Shown here piece after piece: positions 37,397 through 47,700 of a stretch of 64,000 bases of DNA. Location: contig CAVTIC010000006.1 of assembly GCA_963734685.1 (NCBI GenBank), positions 248,001-312,000 on the forward strand. The letters are read 5' to 3'. How positions within the stretch are numbered: position 1 is the first letter of the stretch; the number at the start of each line of letters is the position of its first letter. The notes under the pieces were generated by a model. The model made no database searches and was not told the DNA's origin. It worked only from the letters and a program-made list of their open reading frames with translations. This stretch comes from JAOUEA01 sp963734685 (lineage in GTDB: Bacteria; Actinomycetota; UBA4738; HRBIN12). The position numbers were made by a program, and so were the translations under genes.

Positions 37397-37433
37397 CCTG
37401 GACGACGCGATCCGACACCGATAGGGGACCACG

Positions 37434-38807
37434 ATGAGCACCACCGAGACCGTAGAGATCGACCTCGGCCTGGTCGAGGAGCTGACGAAGCAGGAGACGG
37501 CCGCGCTCGACGAGAAGCACGCGCGCTCGCTCAGCTACCGGGAGGAAGCGAAGTCGCACCTACCCGGCGGCGTCTCGTCATCGTGGCAGACATGGCCTCC
37601 GCACCCGATCTACGTCGACCGGGGCGAGGGCTCGAGGGTCTGGGACATCGACGGGAACGAGTACGTCGACTACCACAACGGATACGGCGTGATGGTGATG
37701 GGCCACGCGCACCCGAAGATCGTGGAAGCCGTGCGCGAGCGGGTTGCCAAGGGCACGCACTTCGCGCAGCCCACCGAGGACGCCCTGCCGGTCGCCGAGC
37801 GGCTCGCCGAGCGAACCGGTCTTCCGTACTGGCGGTTCGGGAACTCGGGCACCGAAGCGACCCTCGATGCGGTGCGCATCATGCGGGCGTCGACCGGACG
37901 CGACCTGATCCTGAAGATCGAAGGCACGTATCACGGGCACCACGATGCGCTGATGGTGAGCGTCTTCCCGCCCGAGGACAAGGCGGGGCCGCGCGAGCGC
38001 CCGAACTCGGTGCCGCAGACACCCGGGCTGATCCCCGGCGCGGTCGCATCGGTGGTGAACGTGCCGTTCAACGACCTCGGCCTCGCACGGCAGGCCTTCG
38101 CCGAGCACAGGGGCGAGTTCGCGGGCATGATCATCGAGCCGGTCATGACGAACTGCGGGGTCGTGCTGCCCGACGACGGCTACCTGCAGGGTCTGAAGGA
38201 GCTGTGCCACGCCGACGGCGCGATGTTCGCCTACGACGAGGTGAAGACCGGCTTCACGGTGGCCTGGGGTGGCGCGATCGAGGCGTTCGGCGTGCAACCG
38301 GACCTCGTCGCGTTCGCGAAGGCGCTCGGCGCCGGTCTGCCGTGCGGCGCGATCGGCGGCACCGAGGAGGCGATGGCCGGCGTGATCAGCGGCGACATCG
38401 ACCAGGTCGGCACGTTCAACGGCAACCCGCTCACGATGGCGGCGGCCAAGGTGAACCTGTCCGAGGTGCTCACGAAGCCCGCGTATGCACGGCTCGACGA
38501 CCTCAACACGATCCTGCACCGTTGCGAGGACGTGATCTCGAAGTACCGCTTGCCGGCCTCGATGAAGACGCTCGGCGCGAAAGGATCGATCGACTGGAGC
38601 ACGACGCCGATCCACGAGTACCGCGATCTGTGGAAGATCGACGACCGCGTGCCTCAGCTCGCGTGGCTCTGGCAGCTGAACCGCGGCGTCTTCAAGTCGC
38701 CTGGGTCCAAGTGGGAGAGCTGGACGACCTCGATCGTCATGAGCGATGCCGACGCCGACCGCTACGTCGAGAACTTCGAGAGCTTCGCGGACGCCATCAC
38801 CAGGTAG
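37434..38807 (+). CDS. Class III PLP aminotransferase (HemL-like), copy 2
   Basis: 457 residues with the same layout: RVWDIDGNEYVDYHNGYGVM, NSGTEATLDAVRIMRA, EGTYHGHHDALM, AYDEVKTGF and K296 in AFAKALGAGLPCGAIGG. Roughly half of its residues match copy 1, so the pair came from an old tandem duplication; both keep every catalytic motif. The two could form a heteromer or act on successive substrates. No haem biosynthesis genes are nearby. Confidence 0.85.
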   Translation: MSTTETVEIDLGLVEELTKQETAALDEKHARSLSYREEAKSHLPGGVSSSWQTWPPHPIYVDRGEGSRVWDIDGNEYVDYHNGYGVMVMGHAHPKIVEAVRERVAKGTHFAQPTEDALPVAERLAERTGLPYWRFGNSGTEATLDAVRIMRASTGRDLILKIEGTYHGHHDALMVSVFPPEDKAGPRERPNSVPQTPGLIPGAVASVVNVPFNDLGLARQAFAEHRGEFAGMIIEPVMTNCGVVLPDDGYLQGLKELCHADGAMFAYDEVKTGFTVAWGGAIEAFGVQPDLVAFAKALGAGLPCGAIGGTEEAMAGVISGDIDQVGTFNGNPLTMAAAKVNLSEVLTKPAYARLDDLNTILHRCEDVISKYRLPASMKTLGAKGSIDWSTTPIHEYRDLWKIDDRVPQLAWLWQLNRGVFKSPGSKWESWTTSIVMSDADADRYVENFESFADAITR

Positions 38808-38818
38808 TCCACGCTGGA

Positions 38819-39592
38819 TCACTCCGGCGGCGCGGTTCGGGCGACATCGTCCGCGACGGTCGATCCGTCGTCGCGCGCGAGGAGCGCGTACGAGAGCTCG
38901 ACCTCCGTGAGGCCGACGAACGCACCGACCGTGAGGATCAGCGGCACCGAGACGGCGAGCTCGACCACGATGTCGGCCTCGTGCCGCACGCGCAGCAGCC
39001 AGTGGTGGGCCGCGACCTCGATCGCGAGCGGGATCCCGATCGACACCAGGGTGAGCCACAGATGCGGCGCGGTCAGGCGGAGCGCCCTGGCGATCGCGGC
39101 GAGCGGCCGCGCCCGCTCGATGTTCACCAAGGGGCCGACGACGCCCAGCATGGACACCAACACGAAGCCGGGCAGCAGTCCGAGCGCAGACGCGGCTCCC
39201 ACGAGCGCGCTCACGGCCAGATCGGCACCGATCAGACGCCCGATCGGCAAGCCGCGAACCGCCTCGCCGATCGAGGGCCGTCGTCCCTCCCGGATCACCG
39301 ACCCCACGAGCTCGTCGAGCACACCCGCGTACACGATCGTGCCGAGATTCGTGAGCATGGCGGCCACGACGGCCACCACGAAGATGAGGATCAAGCGGTC
39401 GTCGAGCGGGCCATCGCTGGAGGCGTCGAGCAGGCGCCCGCTGCCGATCCCCAGGGCGACGGGTGGGACCAACAGCACGAGGGCGGCCCCGGCGACCCTC
39501 GCAGGTTCACGACGGTAGAGGCGCAGCGCGGCCGCGTAGACGTCGCGTACGTGCAGGTTCGCGACGTACGGATGTCGGTCGGCCGGGTGCAT
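38819..39592 (-). CDS. Multi-pass membrane protein
   Basis: About 257 residues from ATG 39592. N-terminal NLHVRDVYAAALRLYRREPARV, then about six hydrophobic segments, with the glycerophosphodiester-like membrane architecture (ALRLTAPHLWLTLVSIGIPL) seen in proteins annotated as DUF7544/YciC-like. No transport or catalytic motif. The next gene diverges from it about 30 bp away. Confidence 0.7.
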   Translation of the reverse strand: MHPADRHPYVANLHVRDVYAAALRLYRREPARVAGAALVLLVPPVALGIGSGRLLDASSDGPLDDRLILIFVVAVVAAMLTNLGTIVYAGVLDELVGSVIREGRRPSIGEAVRGLPIGRLIGADLAVSALVGAASALGLLPGFVLVSMLGVVGPLVNIERARPLAAIARALRLTAPHLWLTLVSIGIPLAIEVAAHHWLLRVRHEADIVVELAVSVPLILTVGAFVGLTEVELSYALLARDDGSTVADDVARTAPPE

Positions 39593-39621
39593 GTCCGGGA
39601 CGAAGCCTAGACTGCGCGCCG

Positions 39622-40827
39622 ATGCTCGGTTCGCCGCGCCCCCTCGAACTCGATCGCCGCACGGCGCGGCGGCTCTGCGTGCAGGGTCAGCGCCTCGCCG
39701 GCCCGCGCCCGGCGTCGATCGCCGAGACGGTGCACGACCTCGCGATGGTGCAGATCGATCCGACCCGCGTCGTCGCCCGCACCGAGCACCTCGTGCTGTT
39801 CTCGCGGCTCGGGCGGCACTTCCGTGTCGACGACCTTGAGCGCATGCTCTGGGTCGAGCGCTCGCTCTTCGAGTACTGGGTGCACATCGTGCCGACGAGC
39901 GACTACTGGATGCACCGGGAGTCGATGCGCCGGTTCCCGACGGGCGGACCGTACGGCGGCCTCGCCCGCCGCCGGTACGTGGCGGAGTGGCTGAGGGCGA
40001 ATGCAGCCTTCCGTCGCTACGTGATGGCCGAAATTCGGCGTCGAGGACCCCTGCGGGTCCGTGACCTGGAAGACCGGGTCGCCGACGGCTGGCACACCGG
40101 CGGCTGGAACGACGAGGGCCGCAACGTAGCGATGCTGCTCGACGTGCTGTGGCATCGCGGCGAGGTGATGATCGTGGGTCGTGACGGCCAGCAGCGTCTG
40201 TGGGACCTGGCGGAGCGCAGCGTACCGGTGCGAGAGCGGCGCCGGCCGGCCGGCGAGGTCGCCCGCGAGGTGGTCGAGCGCCAGCTCCGCGCTCGCGGCG
40301 TGGGCACGGCGGCGCAGTTCGGCACGCTGTTCGATGGGAGACCCGACGGGTGGGATCGCGCACTCGAGCGTCTGGTCCGCGACGGCGTCGCCGTGCCGGT
40401 GACGATCGACGGCATCGCCAAGGGAGACTGGTACACCCACGCCGAGGTGCTCGAACGCACTTGGACGCCGCGTACGGTCGTGCTCTCGCCGTTCGACGAC
40501 CTCGTGAGCGATCGCGATCACACCGAGGCGTTGTTCGACTTCCACTTCCGGCTCGAGATCTACGTGCCGAAGGCCAAGCGGCGATGGGGGTACTTCGTGT
40601 TGCCGATCCTGCACCACGACCGGCTGATCGGGCGCGTCGATCCTCGCTTCGACCGCGAGACCTGCGTGCTGCACCTGAACGCCGTGCACGCTGAGCGCGG
40701 TGCGCGCGCGAGCGACGGCGCCGCGGCGGGCAGGGCGATCCGCGAGCTGGCGAGATGGCTGGGCGCTCGCGAGATCGCGCTCGACGGGCCGGTGCCCAGC
40801 GCATGGCGCCGATCCATCGACCTGTGA
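39622..40827 (+). CDS. Winged-helix DNA glycosylase, YcaQ/AlkX family
   Basis: 401 residues from ATG 39622. HTH_42/AlkZ-like architecture: DRRTARRLCVQGQRL, then MVQIDPTRVVARTEHLVLFSR containing Q44-I45-D46, the Q-x-D catalytic pattern of the YcaQ (AlkX) branch (AlkZ has QxQ). Later ALFDFHFRLEIYVPKAKRRWGYFVLP and DRLIGRVDPRFDRE are typical of the C-terminal beta barrel. Family members unhook DNA crosslinks and remove bulky alkyl bases. Function is inferred from family. Confidence 0.82.
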   Translation: MLGSPRPLELDRRTARRLCVQGQRLAGPRPASIAETVHDLAMVQIDPTRVVARTEHLVLFSRLGRHFRVDDLERMLWVERSLFEYWVHIVPTSDYWMHRESMRRFPTGGPYGGLARRRYVAEWLRANAAFRRYVMAEIRRRGPLRVRDLEDRVADGWHTGGWNDEGRNVAMLLDVLWHRGEVMIVGRDGQQRLWDLAERSVPVRERRRPAGEVAREVVERQLRARGVGTAAQFGTLFDGRPDGWDRALERLVRDGVAVPVTIDGIAKGDWYTHAEVLERTWTPRTVVLSPFDDLVSDRDHTEALFDFHFRLEIYVPKAKRRWGYFVLPILHHDRLIGRVDPRFDRETCVLHLNAVHAERGARASDGAAAGRAIRELARWLGAREIALDGPVPSAWRRSIDL

Positions 40828-40851
40828 CGAGCGCGGCGTAGAGTACGCGCG

Positions 40852-41619
40852 ATGACGCGGCCACCCGGAGGTGCCGGCGGAGACGACGGGCCAGAGATCG
40901 TCGATCTCCGCGAGGAGCTCGCCGATCGCCGGGTGCTGACCTGGCGGGAGCGGTGGGGCGGAGCGGACCGGTACGGCGTGCTCCTGCTGCTCATCGTCGC
41001 CACGATCGTCTTGAGCGTGGTGCTCCGCGAGAACGAATGGGAGCGCTTCGTCTCGATCGTGATGGTCGGTGTGATGCTGCTCTTCGCACTGCGGACCTCG
41101 CACGCGTCGAAGCGGTTGCAGCGGGTGGCGATCGCCGTCGTCCCGGTCCTCCTGCTCGCCACGGCGGCGGCAGCCGCGCGCGGCCGCGACGCGGAGGTGA
41201 TCCGCGTCGTCATCTCCCTCGTGATGACCGTGCTGTTGCTCGCCGTGCTGCTCGCGATCGTCCGCCGGCTGTCCACGCACCTGACGATCTCGTGGAACAC
41301 GATCCTGGGCGCCCTCTGCGTGTACCTGTTGTTCGGCCTGTTGTTCTCGGCGGCCTACTCGGTCGCCGGGCACCTGCAGGACAACCTGTTGTTCGTCCAA
41401 CAGCGTGGGTTCAACAGCACCGACACGCTCTACTTCAGCCTTATCACCCTCACGACGGTGGGTTACGGCGATCTCACGATGCGCTCCGACGTCACCCGCA
41501 TCATGTCGGCGATGGAGGCGATGCTCGGTCAGATCTACCTGATCATCGCGGTCGGTCTGTTGATAGGCAACCTGGGACGCAGACGTCGGTCACCGCGGGA
41601 CCTGGATCGCGTGTCCTAG
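40852..41619 (+). CDS. Two-pore-helix K+ channel (Ion_trans_2)
   Basis: 255 residues. N-terminal cytoplasmic part, four to five hydrophobic helices from about residue 42, and a pore loop with the potassium selectivity filter in LITLTTVGYGDLTMRSD followed by a final inner helix. No RCK domain. Mediates passive K+ flux across the membrane. Lies 25 bp after the DNA glycosylase gene and just before purE. Confidence 0.88.
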   Translation: MTRPPGGAGGDDGPEIVDLREELADRRVLTWRERWGGADRYGVLLLLIVATIVLSVVLRENEWERFVSIVMVGVMLLFALRTSHASKRLQRVAIAVVPVLLLATAAAAARGRDAEVIRVVISLVMTVLLLAVLLAIVRRLSTHLTISWNTILGALCVYLLFGLLFSAAYSVAGHLQDNLLFVQQRGFNSTDTLYFSLITLTTVGYGDLTMRSDVTRIMSAMEAMLGQIYLIIAVGLLIGNLGRRRRSPRDLDRVS

Positions 41620-41630
41620 ACTGCGCCACG

Positions 41631-42122
41631 ATGGCCGAACCCCAGGTGGGCGTGATCATGGGTTCCCGGTCCGACTGGGACACGCTGCGGCATGCCGTCG
41701 AGACCCTCGAAGAGCTCGGCGTCCGGGTCGAGACCCGGGTGGTGTCGGCGCACCGAACCCCCGATCTCCTGTTCGAGTACGCGTCGACAGCTGCCGAGCG
41801 GGGGCTGCAGGTCGTCGTCGCCGGCGCCGGCGGCGCGGCACACCTTCCCGGCATGGTGGCGGCGAAGACCCATCTGCCGGTCTTCGGCGTCCCCGTCGAG
41901 TCTCATGCGCTGAAGGGGATGGATTCGCTGTTGTCGATCGTGCAGATGCCGGCCGGGGTGCCCGTCGGCACGCTCGCGATCGGGCGGTCGGGCGCCGTGA
42001 ACGCGGCGCTCCTGGCCGCCGCGGTCGTGGCCCTCGGCGACGACGGTGTGCGCGAGCGGCTCCAACGGTTCCGTGAGGCGCAGACCGAGAACGTGCTCGC
42101 ACATCCTGACCCAGCCGAGTGA
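41631..42122 (+). CDS. purE: N5-carboxyaminoimidazole ribonucleotide mutase
   Basis: 163 residues from ATG 41631. PurE signatures: GVIMGSRSDWDT, VVSAHRTPDLLFEY, VVVAGAGGAAHLPGM, GVPVESHALKGMDSLLSIVQMP and AIGRSGAVNAALLA. It moves the carboxyl group from N5-CAIR to CAIR in purine synthesis. It is followed by purK, which makes its substrate. Confidence 0.95.
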   Translation: MAEPQVGVIMGSRSDWDTLRHAVETLEELGVRVETRVVSAHRTPDLLFEYASTAAERGLQVVVAGAGGAAHLPGMVAAKTHLPVFGVPVESHALKGMDSLLSIVQMPAGVPVGTLAIGRSGAVNAALLAAAVVALGDDGVRERLQRFREAQTENVLAHPDPAE

Positions 42123-42129
42123 GCGCGGG

Positions 42130-43241
42130 GTGACGCGGGTCGGCATCGTCGGAGGCGGGCAGCTCGGACGCATGCTCGCGCTCGCCGGACACGATCTGGG
42201 GATCGAGTGCACCACGCTCGACCCCGCGCCGGGCTCGCCGGCCGCGGCGTCGCGTCGGCGCTCGTCGGCGCGTACGACGATCAGGAGCGGCTCGCCGAGC
42301 TCGCTCGGGCGTCGACGTCGTGACCTACGAGTTCGAGAACGTGCCCTGTCGAAGCGACGCGGTTCGCGGAGCGGATCCGGTCCGGTCTTCCCGCCGCCCG
42401 GCGGCGCTCGAGGCGGCCCAGGATCGCCTCGCGGAGAAGCGCGTTGTTCGGCGGCGTCGGCCTGGCGGTGTCCGCCGTGCGCCGCGGTCGACGACGCTCG
42501 CGGCGATCGACGGCGCGCTGGACGCCTCGGCGTCCCCGGCCGTCCTCAAGACCCGACGCTGGGCTACGACGGCAAGGGCCAGGCGGTGATCCGCGACCCG
42601 TTACTCGGCGGCGGACGCATGGCGGTCGGTGGGCGAGGTACCGTGCGTCGCTCGAGTCGCTGGTGGCGTTCGACCGCGAGCTCTCGATCGTGGCCGTGCG
42701 CGGTCGTGACGGGGAGACCGTCGCCTACCCGCTCGTCGAGAACCACCACCGAGACGGCATCCTCCGGCTCCCGCGCACCCGCGCCCGACCTCAGCGCCCG
42801 CGCTGCAGGCGGCGGCCGAGGCCACGCCGCCGCGGTCATGGACGAGCTCGGCTACGTCGGCGTGCTCGCGGTCGAGCTGTTCCAGGTCGGGGAGCAGCCT
42901 GCTCGGCGAACGAGATGGCCCCGCGGGTGCACAACTCCGGCCACTGGACGATCGAGGGGTCCGACGACATCCCAGTTCGAGAACCACCTGCGGGCGGTCA
43001 CCGGGCTGCCGCTCGGGCCGACCGACCCGCTGGGCGTCGCGCGATGGTGAACCTGATCGGGGTCGTGCCCGTCGCAGCGACGCGTTCTCGCGGTGCCCGG
43101 CGCCCACCTGCACCACTACGGCAAGGAGCCCGGCCGGGCCGCAAGCTCGGCCACGTCACCGTGCGTGCCGACACCGAGGCTGTGCTCGGGGAGCGGCTCG
43201 GCGCGTTGCTGGCCTCGATGCCCGCCTTGATGCCGACATGA
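42130..43241 (+). pseudogene. purK: N5-carboxyaminoimidazole ribonucleotide synthase, about a dozen frameshifts
   Basis: Pieces in all three frames assemble a complete PurK (ATP-grasp) of about 370 residues: TRVGIVGGGQLGRMLALAG, VTYEFENVP, ALEAAQDRLAEK, TLGYDGKGQAVIRD, SLVAFDRELSIVAVRGRDG, VMDELGYVGVLAVELFQ, EMAPRVHNSGHWTIEGSD, FENHLRAVTGLPLG, MVNLIGVVP, PGAHLHHYGKEP and KLGHVTVRADTE. Substitutions are few while indels come every 60-100 bp, which fits sequencing error rather than decay of an essential purine gene. Confidence 0.8.
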
Positions 43242-43312
43242 GGCCGATCGGGATCGCCACCGACCGCTTCAGGGTTGTCTTTCGTATCGTCCTCGCGATA
43301 CCGTCCCAGGCG

Positions 43313-44008
43313 ATGACCCCCCGACTTCTCCGGCATCTCATGCTCCTTCTTGCGACGGTGCTGTCCCTCGTCGCGGTCGCGGCACCCGCGAGTGCGGCGA
43401 CCGTGGCGCTGTGGCACATGAACGAGTGGTCCGGTGCGCACCATGGTCGACTCCTCCGGCAATGGGAACGACGGGAAGCTCTCGCACGTCAGGCGGGCCG
43501 CTCCCGGGGTTCAACGGGAAGGGCCGTGCCTACCGCTTCAACGGCAGGAACTCGCGGGTGATCGTGCGGAACGACCGGAGCCTGAATCCCCGGTCGCGCA
43601 ACATCAAGATCACGGTGCACGTGAAGTTCAGCGCGAAGCCGTCTGCGTCGGTCGCCGACTATGATCTCGTCCGGAAGCAGTCGGGCGGCGGCACGTACAA
43701 GGTCGAGATCCGGCGGAGCGGCCAGGCGTTCTGCAAGTTCCGTGGCACGTACGGGAACGTGGCGATCACCGCGGGCCCCGACCTCTCAGACGGTCGGTGG
43801 CACACGATCGTCTGCGAGAAGGCGTCGTCGACGGTGACCCTCACGGTGGACGGTGAACCGGTTCGAGCAGAACGGCGCCATCGGGTCGATCTTCAACACC
43901 AAGGTGCTGGTCCTCGGCGCCAAGGAGACACCGGCCGACTGGTACAAGGGCATCATGGACGAGGTCCGCATCGCCTTCGGCTCGGGCACCGCACACGACG
44001 ACCATCGA
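43313..44008 (+). pseudogene. Secreted LamG-like domain protein, several frameshifts
   Basis: About 230 residues in pieces: signal peptide from ATG 43313 (HLMLLLATVLSLVAVAAPASA), TVALWHMNE, DSSGNGNDGKL, FNGKGRAYRFNGRNS, ITVHVKFSAKPSASVADYDL, SDGRWHTIVCEKASSTVTL, VLVLGAKETPADWYKG and IMDEVRIAFGS. This is the normal order of a laminin-G/ConA-like carbohydrate- or surface-binding domain. Three or more indels; the stop is not certain. Confidence 0.7.
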
Positions 44009-45200
44009 TGGAGACGCACACGGTGCGTAGGTGGATCGGTGTCGCGGTCGCGACACTCACGATGCTCGGCTGGTGCTCGGCTGTGGCGCTCGCCGGCGTG
44101 CCCTTCTCAGAGGGCCGACACGACCTGGATGGTCGACAGCGTGGCCCGGTCGGTCACCTTCGCCGGCGGGTCCGTGTGGGTAGGCGGCGAGTTCGACGCC
44201 GTGCTCCGACCGAACGGGAGCAGAGGGCATGCCGTCCGGGCTTCACCGCACTCCATCCGCGCACCGGCGATCCGGCGCGCGTGACGATGCCCAGGCTCCG
44301 CTCGAACCCAGTCGTGAATGACATGTCGCTCGGGCCTGGTGGCGTGTTGTACCTGGCCGGAGAGTTCACGTATGCCGTCGGAGGCCGTTCCGGCAAGAAC
44401 TTCGGTCGGCATCGACCCCGTCGACCGGAGCGGTCGTCCGTGACTTCTCCACACCGAAGCTCTGGTCCGTGCTCGCGACGGCGGAACGCATCTACGCCCC
44501 AGCAGGAGAACGGCTGCAGGCGTACCGATCCAACGGGTCGCCCGATGCCCGGTTCAGCGCCGTGGAGCTCAGGGTCGACGATTCGCTGCGAGCCCACAAG
44601 GCGACGGAGCAGGTCCGCGACTTGCTGGCGTACGGCGGTGACGTCATCGTCATCGGCAAGTTCGACTACATCGACGGCTCGCCGCAGAAGGTCGCGGTGA
44701 GGATCGACGCGCGTTCGGGACAGCCGGTGCCCTGGGACCTCGGAGGTATCCGTCAGGAAAGCGCGGCGTTCGGCCGCGCCGGCGTATTGAGCGGCGACCG
44801 GTTGTACGTGGCGGCCGGCGGATCGGATTTCACCGCTGCCTACCGCGCCTCCGACGGCAGCCAGGTGTGGAAGACCGATACCTCGGGCTCGTCGCAGACA
44901 CTCACGGTCTTCGATCGGTCGACCCCTGGTCGTCGGCGGCCACTTCCAGTGGGTAGCGCGATCGACGAGTCAGCAGTGCGGCGACAACAAACACCCGAAC
45001 CCCCAGTGCTTCAACCAGCCCCGGCTGGTCGCGATGAAGCTCACGACCGGGCAGGTCAACACATCGTGGAGGCCGCAGAGATCTGCTGCGCATACAACGG
45101 TGTGTGGGGACTCGCCGATCGTCGAGGATCGCTCCACGTTGCCGGGGTGTTCACCAAGGCGGGCGGTCGAGCACAACAGGGATACGCGCGGTTCTCCTGA
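44008..45200 (+). pseudogene. Secreted beta-propeller (DUF5122-type) protein, several frameshifts
   Basis: From ATG 44008 with signal peptide WIGVAVATLTMLGWCSAVALAG, then fragments in three frames: SVTFAGGSVWVGGEFDAVL, ALHPRTGDPARVTMPRL, GGVLYLAGEFTYAVGGRSG, LLAYGGDVIVIGKFDYIDG, LTVFDRS, CCAYNGVWGLADRRGSLHVAG and GYARFS. The order and spacing match the intact paralogue at 46418-47605. At least five indels. Confidence 0.7.
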
Positions 45201-45243
45201 TCGCCCGCGAACATGTGACCTTCCGGTTTCGTGCCCAGACCCG

Positions 45244-46117
45244 TCAGCTATGGCAGTCCGTGTGCCCGCTGTCGCGCGTCTGCCCATCGATCGACACGAA
45301 TCGCCACGTGTATGCATCGGGGAGTAGGCGCATGAGAAGGATCCCGTGTGCTCCGATCCGACGTTGACTTCCCGGGACCGGGTCACCGAATTCGTACAGC
45401 CCTGCCCCTCCTGTGCCGACAACGATCTGACGGATGCCGCGGGCTGAGGCTCGCCAGTGGGAGTGAGCTTCGCGAAGCGCTCGTAGCTGTGCGCGTGCCC
45501 GTTCAGGATGACGTCGACACCCTGGCGGAACAGGATGCTCCAGAAGGCCACCATGAAGGGGCTCGGAGGTGCCTCCGTTCCGCTCGTGAAGAGCGGGTGA
45601 TGGAAGAACGCCACCTGGCATCGGTCGTCGTTCCGGCGGAGGTCACGGCGCAGCCACCGCAGCTGTCGTTCATCGGGCAGGCGGCCCCTGACGGAATCGA
45701 GCGCCACGATGTGCCACGCGCCACGATCGAACGAGTAGTACCCACGACCGCCGAACGTGCGCCGACCGAAGTACCGGAAGAACCCGGCCGCGTTCGGCGT
45801 GTTGTACTCGTGGTTGCCGGGCACCGGGAACGTCTTCGACAGGAACCGTCCCCACGTCGGATCGTAGGAGCGCATGTATTCGGTCAGTCTCCCGTAGCGG
45901 TACTGCGTGTCGCCGAGCGCGAGCACTGCCGACGGATCGAGGCGCTCGATGAGGCGGGTCGTCCCGCGTTGGGCGTCGCACGCCTTCCAGCGACACGCGA
46001 TGTCTCCGGCTGCGGCGATGCGCGGGTGTTGGGCGTATGCGGAAGGGGCGGCCGCTAGGGGGCGAGACCGGTCACGACCGTGACGGCGGAGACGCAGAAC
46101 CGCTGGATGGGGGACAT
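45244..46117 (-). pseudogene. Secreted metallophosphoesterase, two frameshifts
   Basis: About 290 residues. Signal-like start at ATG 46117 (MSPIQRFCVSAVTVVTGLA), one indel near 46060, then AAGDIACRWKACD, AVLALGDTQYRYG, TFPVPGNHEYNTPNAAGFF, WHIVALDSVRG, AFFHHPLFTSG and VILNGHAHSYERFA; a second indel near 45430 leads into QIVVGTGGAGLYEF and the C-terminus. All metal ligands of the calcineurin-like site are present. A single-domain relative of the gene at 10952-12811. Confidence 0.78.
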
Positions 46118-46165
46118 CGCGCTCAGGTTACCTGCGCCGCCCCGCATCGGCGCGCCATCAACAGG

Positions 46166-46238
46166 CGCGCCGGGCAGGATTCGAACCTGCGACCCGCGGA
46201 TTAGAAGTCCGCCGCTCTGTCCCCTGAGCTACCGGCGC
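46166..46238 (-). tRNA. tRNA-Arg (anticodon UCU)
   Basis: Acceptor GCGCCGG with CCGGCGC, anticodon loop CTTCTAA, T arm GCAGGTTCGAATCCTGC, discriminator G, no CCA. Confidence 0.95.
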
Positions 46239-46417
46239 GTCCCGACAGGGTAGCGCGGAGGTTCCGCCGGGTGAGGCAGATCCTGTCGCGACGACGGCCA
46301 CGAGGTATCGTGAGGTGGCGACGGGGACCCCCCGGACCTACCACGCAGTCGGTCATCCTCGTCACCGATCGTCGCCCGACCGAACGGCGTCGTCGCTTCA
46401 TGATCGAGGGAGGTTTC

Positions 46418-47605
46418 ATGCTTCGCCGTACCCGTGCCGTTGCCACAGTCGCCGTCGTGACCGTCATGTTCGTGGGCGGTCTCGCCACGCCCGCGTCGGC
46501 CGCGATCTCCAGCGACCCCGACCCGGGCTGGATGACGAACGGTCAGATCAGGGCGATGGTCCGGTTCGGGAACTACATCTACATCGGCGGCAAGTTCACG
46601 CAGGTCCGCGCGAGCACTTCACCGGGGCCCGGTGTGAAGTTCTCGGCCAGGAACCTCGCTCGGATCGACGTGACGACCGGGCTCGGCGACCCGTCGTGGA
46701 CCCCCGATGTCGTGGGTTCGACCGGGGCACCGGCCGTGCACGCGTTGACGGTCGCCGGCGGGGACGTCTGGGTGGGCGGCGACTTCCAGTCGGTCAACGG
46801 CCAGCCCCGACACAACCTCGCGGCTGTCTCCGTCGCGACCGGGGCGGTCGTCGCCGGCGTGGATCCGGTGGTGGGCGCGAGCGGCAACCGCAGCGTTCGA
46901 GCGCTCGCGCAGGCGGGCGGTCGCGTGTTCGCCGGTGGGTACTTCAAGAGCGTCGACGGTTCCCCTCGGCGGTTCCTGGCGGCGTTCGGTCTCGACGGCG
47001 CCCTCCAGAACTGGAAGCCACGGGTCGACAAGCGGGTCTTCAGCCTGGCGATGGGCTGCGCCGACGGTCGGCTGTTCGCCGGCGGGCAGTTCCGGCGGGC
47101 CGGCGGCGACGGCGACGCGGGGTGGTCTGCGCGGGAAACCGTGGCCGCCTTCGATCCGGCGAGCGGCGCCCTCGAGGCATGGCACGTCCCGGTGGGCACG
47201 ATCGAGGAGGGCCAGAAGGCGTACGCGATGGTGCCCACGTGCACGCAGCTGAACGTCGCCTACGGCGGGAACAACCGAGCGATCGCGTTCCGCCTCGACA
47301 ACGGCACCAGCGGCGACAAGAAGTGGCAGGTGAACACATCGGGGAACGTCCAGGCGATCACGGTGGCGGGCGGGGAGATCGTGATCGGCGGGCACTTCAC
47401 GTCGATCGGGGGCCTCACCCGCAACCGCATCGCCGCGCTGAGCATGTCCTCGGGCGCGGTCGACCCGGGCTTCAACCCGAGCCTCACCGGGCAATGGGGT
47501 GGCCCCTGGGCGCTGACCGCGGACGCGAGCCATCTCTACGTCGGGGGACAGTTCACGATGGTCGGCCCCGAGTCGCGTACCTTCTTCGCGCGGTTCCACG
47601 TGTAG
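46418..47605 (+). CDS. Secreted beta-propeller (DUF5122-type) protein
   Basis: 395 residues. ATG 46418 is chosen over 46400 because of its GGGAGG site; signal peptide ends ATPASA at about residue 28. Repeats alternate MVRFGNYIYIGGKFTQV, VAGGDVWVGGDFQSVNG, AQAGGRVFAGGYFKSVDGS, VAGGEIVIGGHFTSIGG and TADASHLYVGGQFTMVG with LAAFGLDGALQNW-type strands, the pattern of extracellular beta-propellers. Function unknown. Intact copy of the broken gene at 44008. Confidence 0.85.
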   Translation: MLRRTRAVATVAVVTVMFVGGLATPASAAISSDPDPGWMTNGQIRAMVRFGNYIYIGGKFTQVRASTSPGPGVKFSARNLARIDVTTGLGDPSWTPDVVGSTGAPAVHALTVAGGDVWVGGDFQSVNGQPRHNLAAVSVATGAVVAGVDPVVGASGNRSVRALAQAGGRVFAGGYFKSVDGSPRRFLAAFGLDGALQNWKPRVDKRVFSLAMGCADGRLFAGGQFRRAGGDGDAGWSARETVAAFDPASGALEAWHVPVGTIEEGQKAYAMVPTCTQLNVAYGGNNRAIAFRLDNGTSGDKKWQVNTSGNVQAITVAGGEIVIGGHFTSIGGLTRNRIAALSMSSGAVDPGFNPSLTGQWGGPWALTADASHLYVGGQFTMVGPESRTFFARFHV

Positions 47606-47700
47606 GTCACGCGCAAATCCCACATCGGGCGACCTCGCCCCCTATCGTTGCGACGTCGTCTCGACCGGACGCTGCGGCGACCACACTCAGGGGGGGAGTC

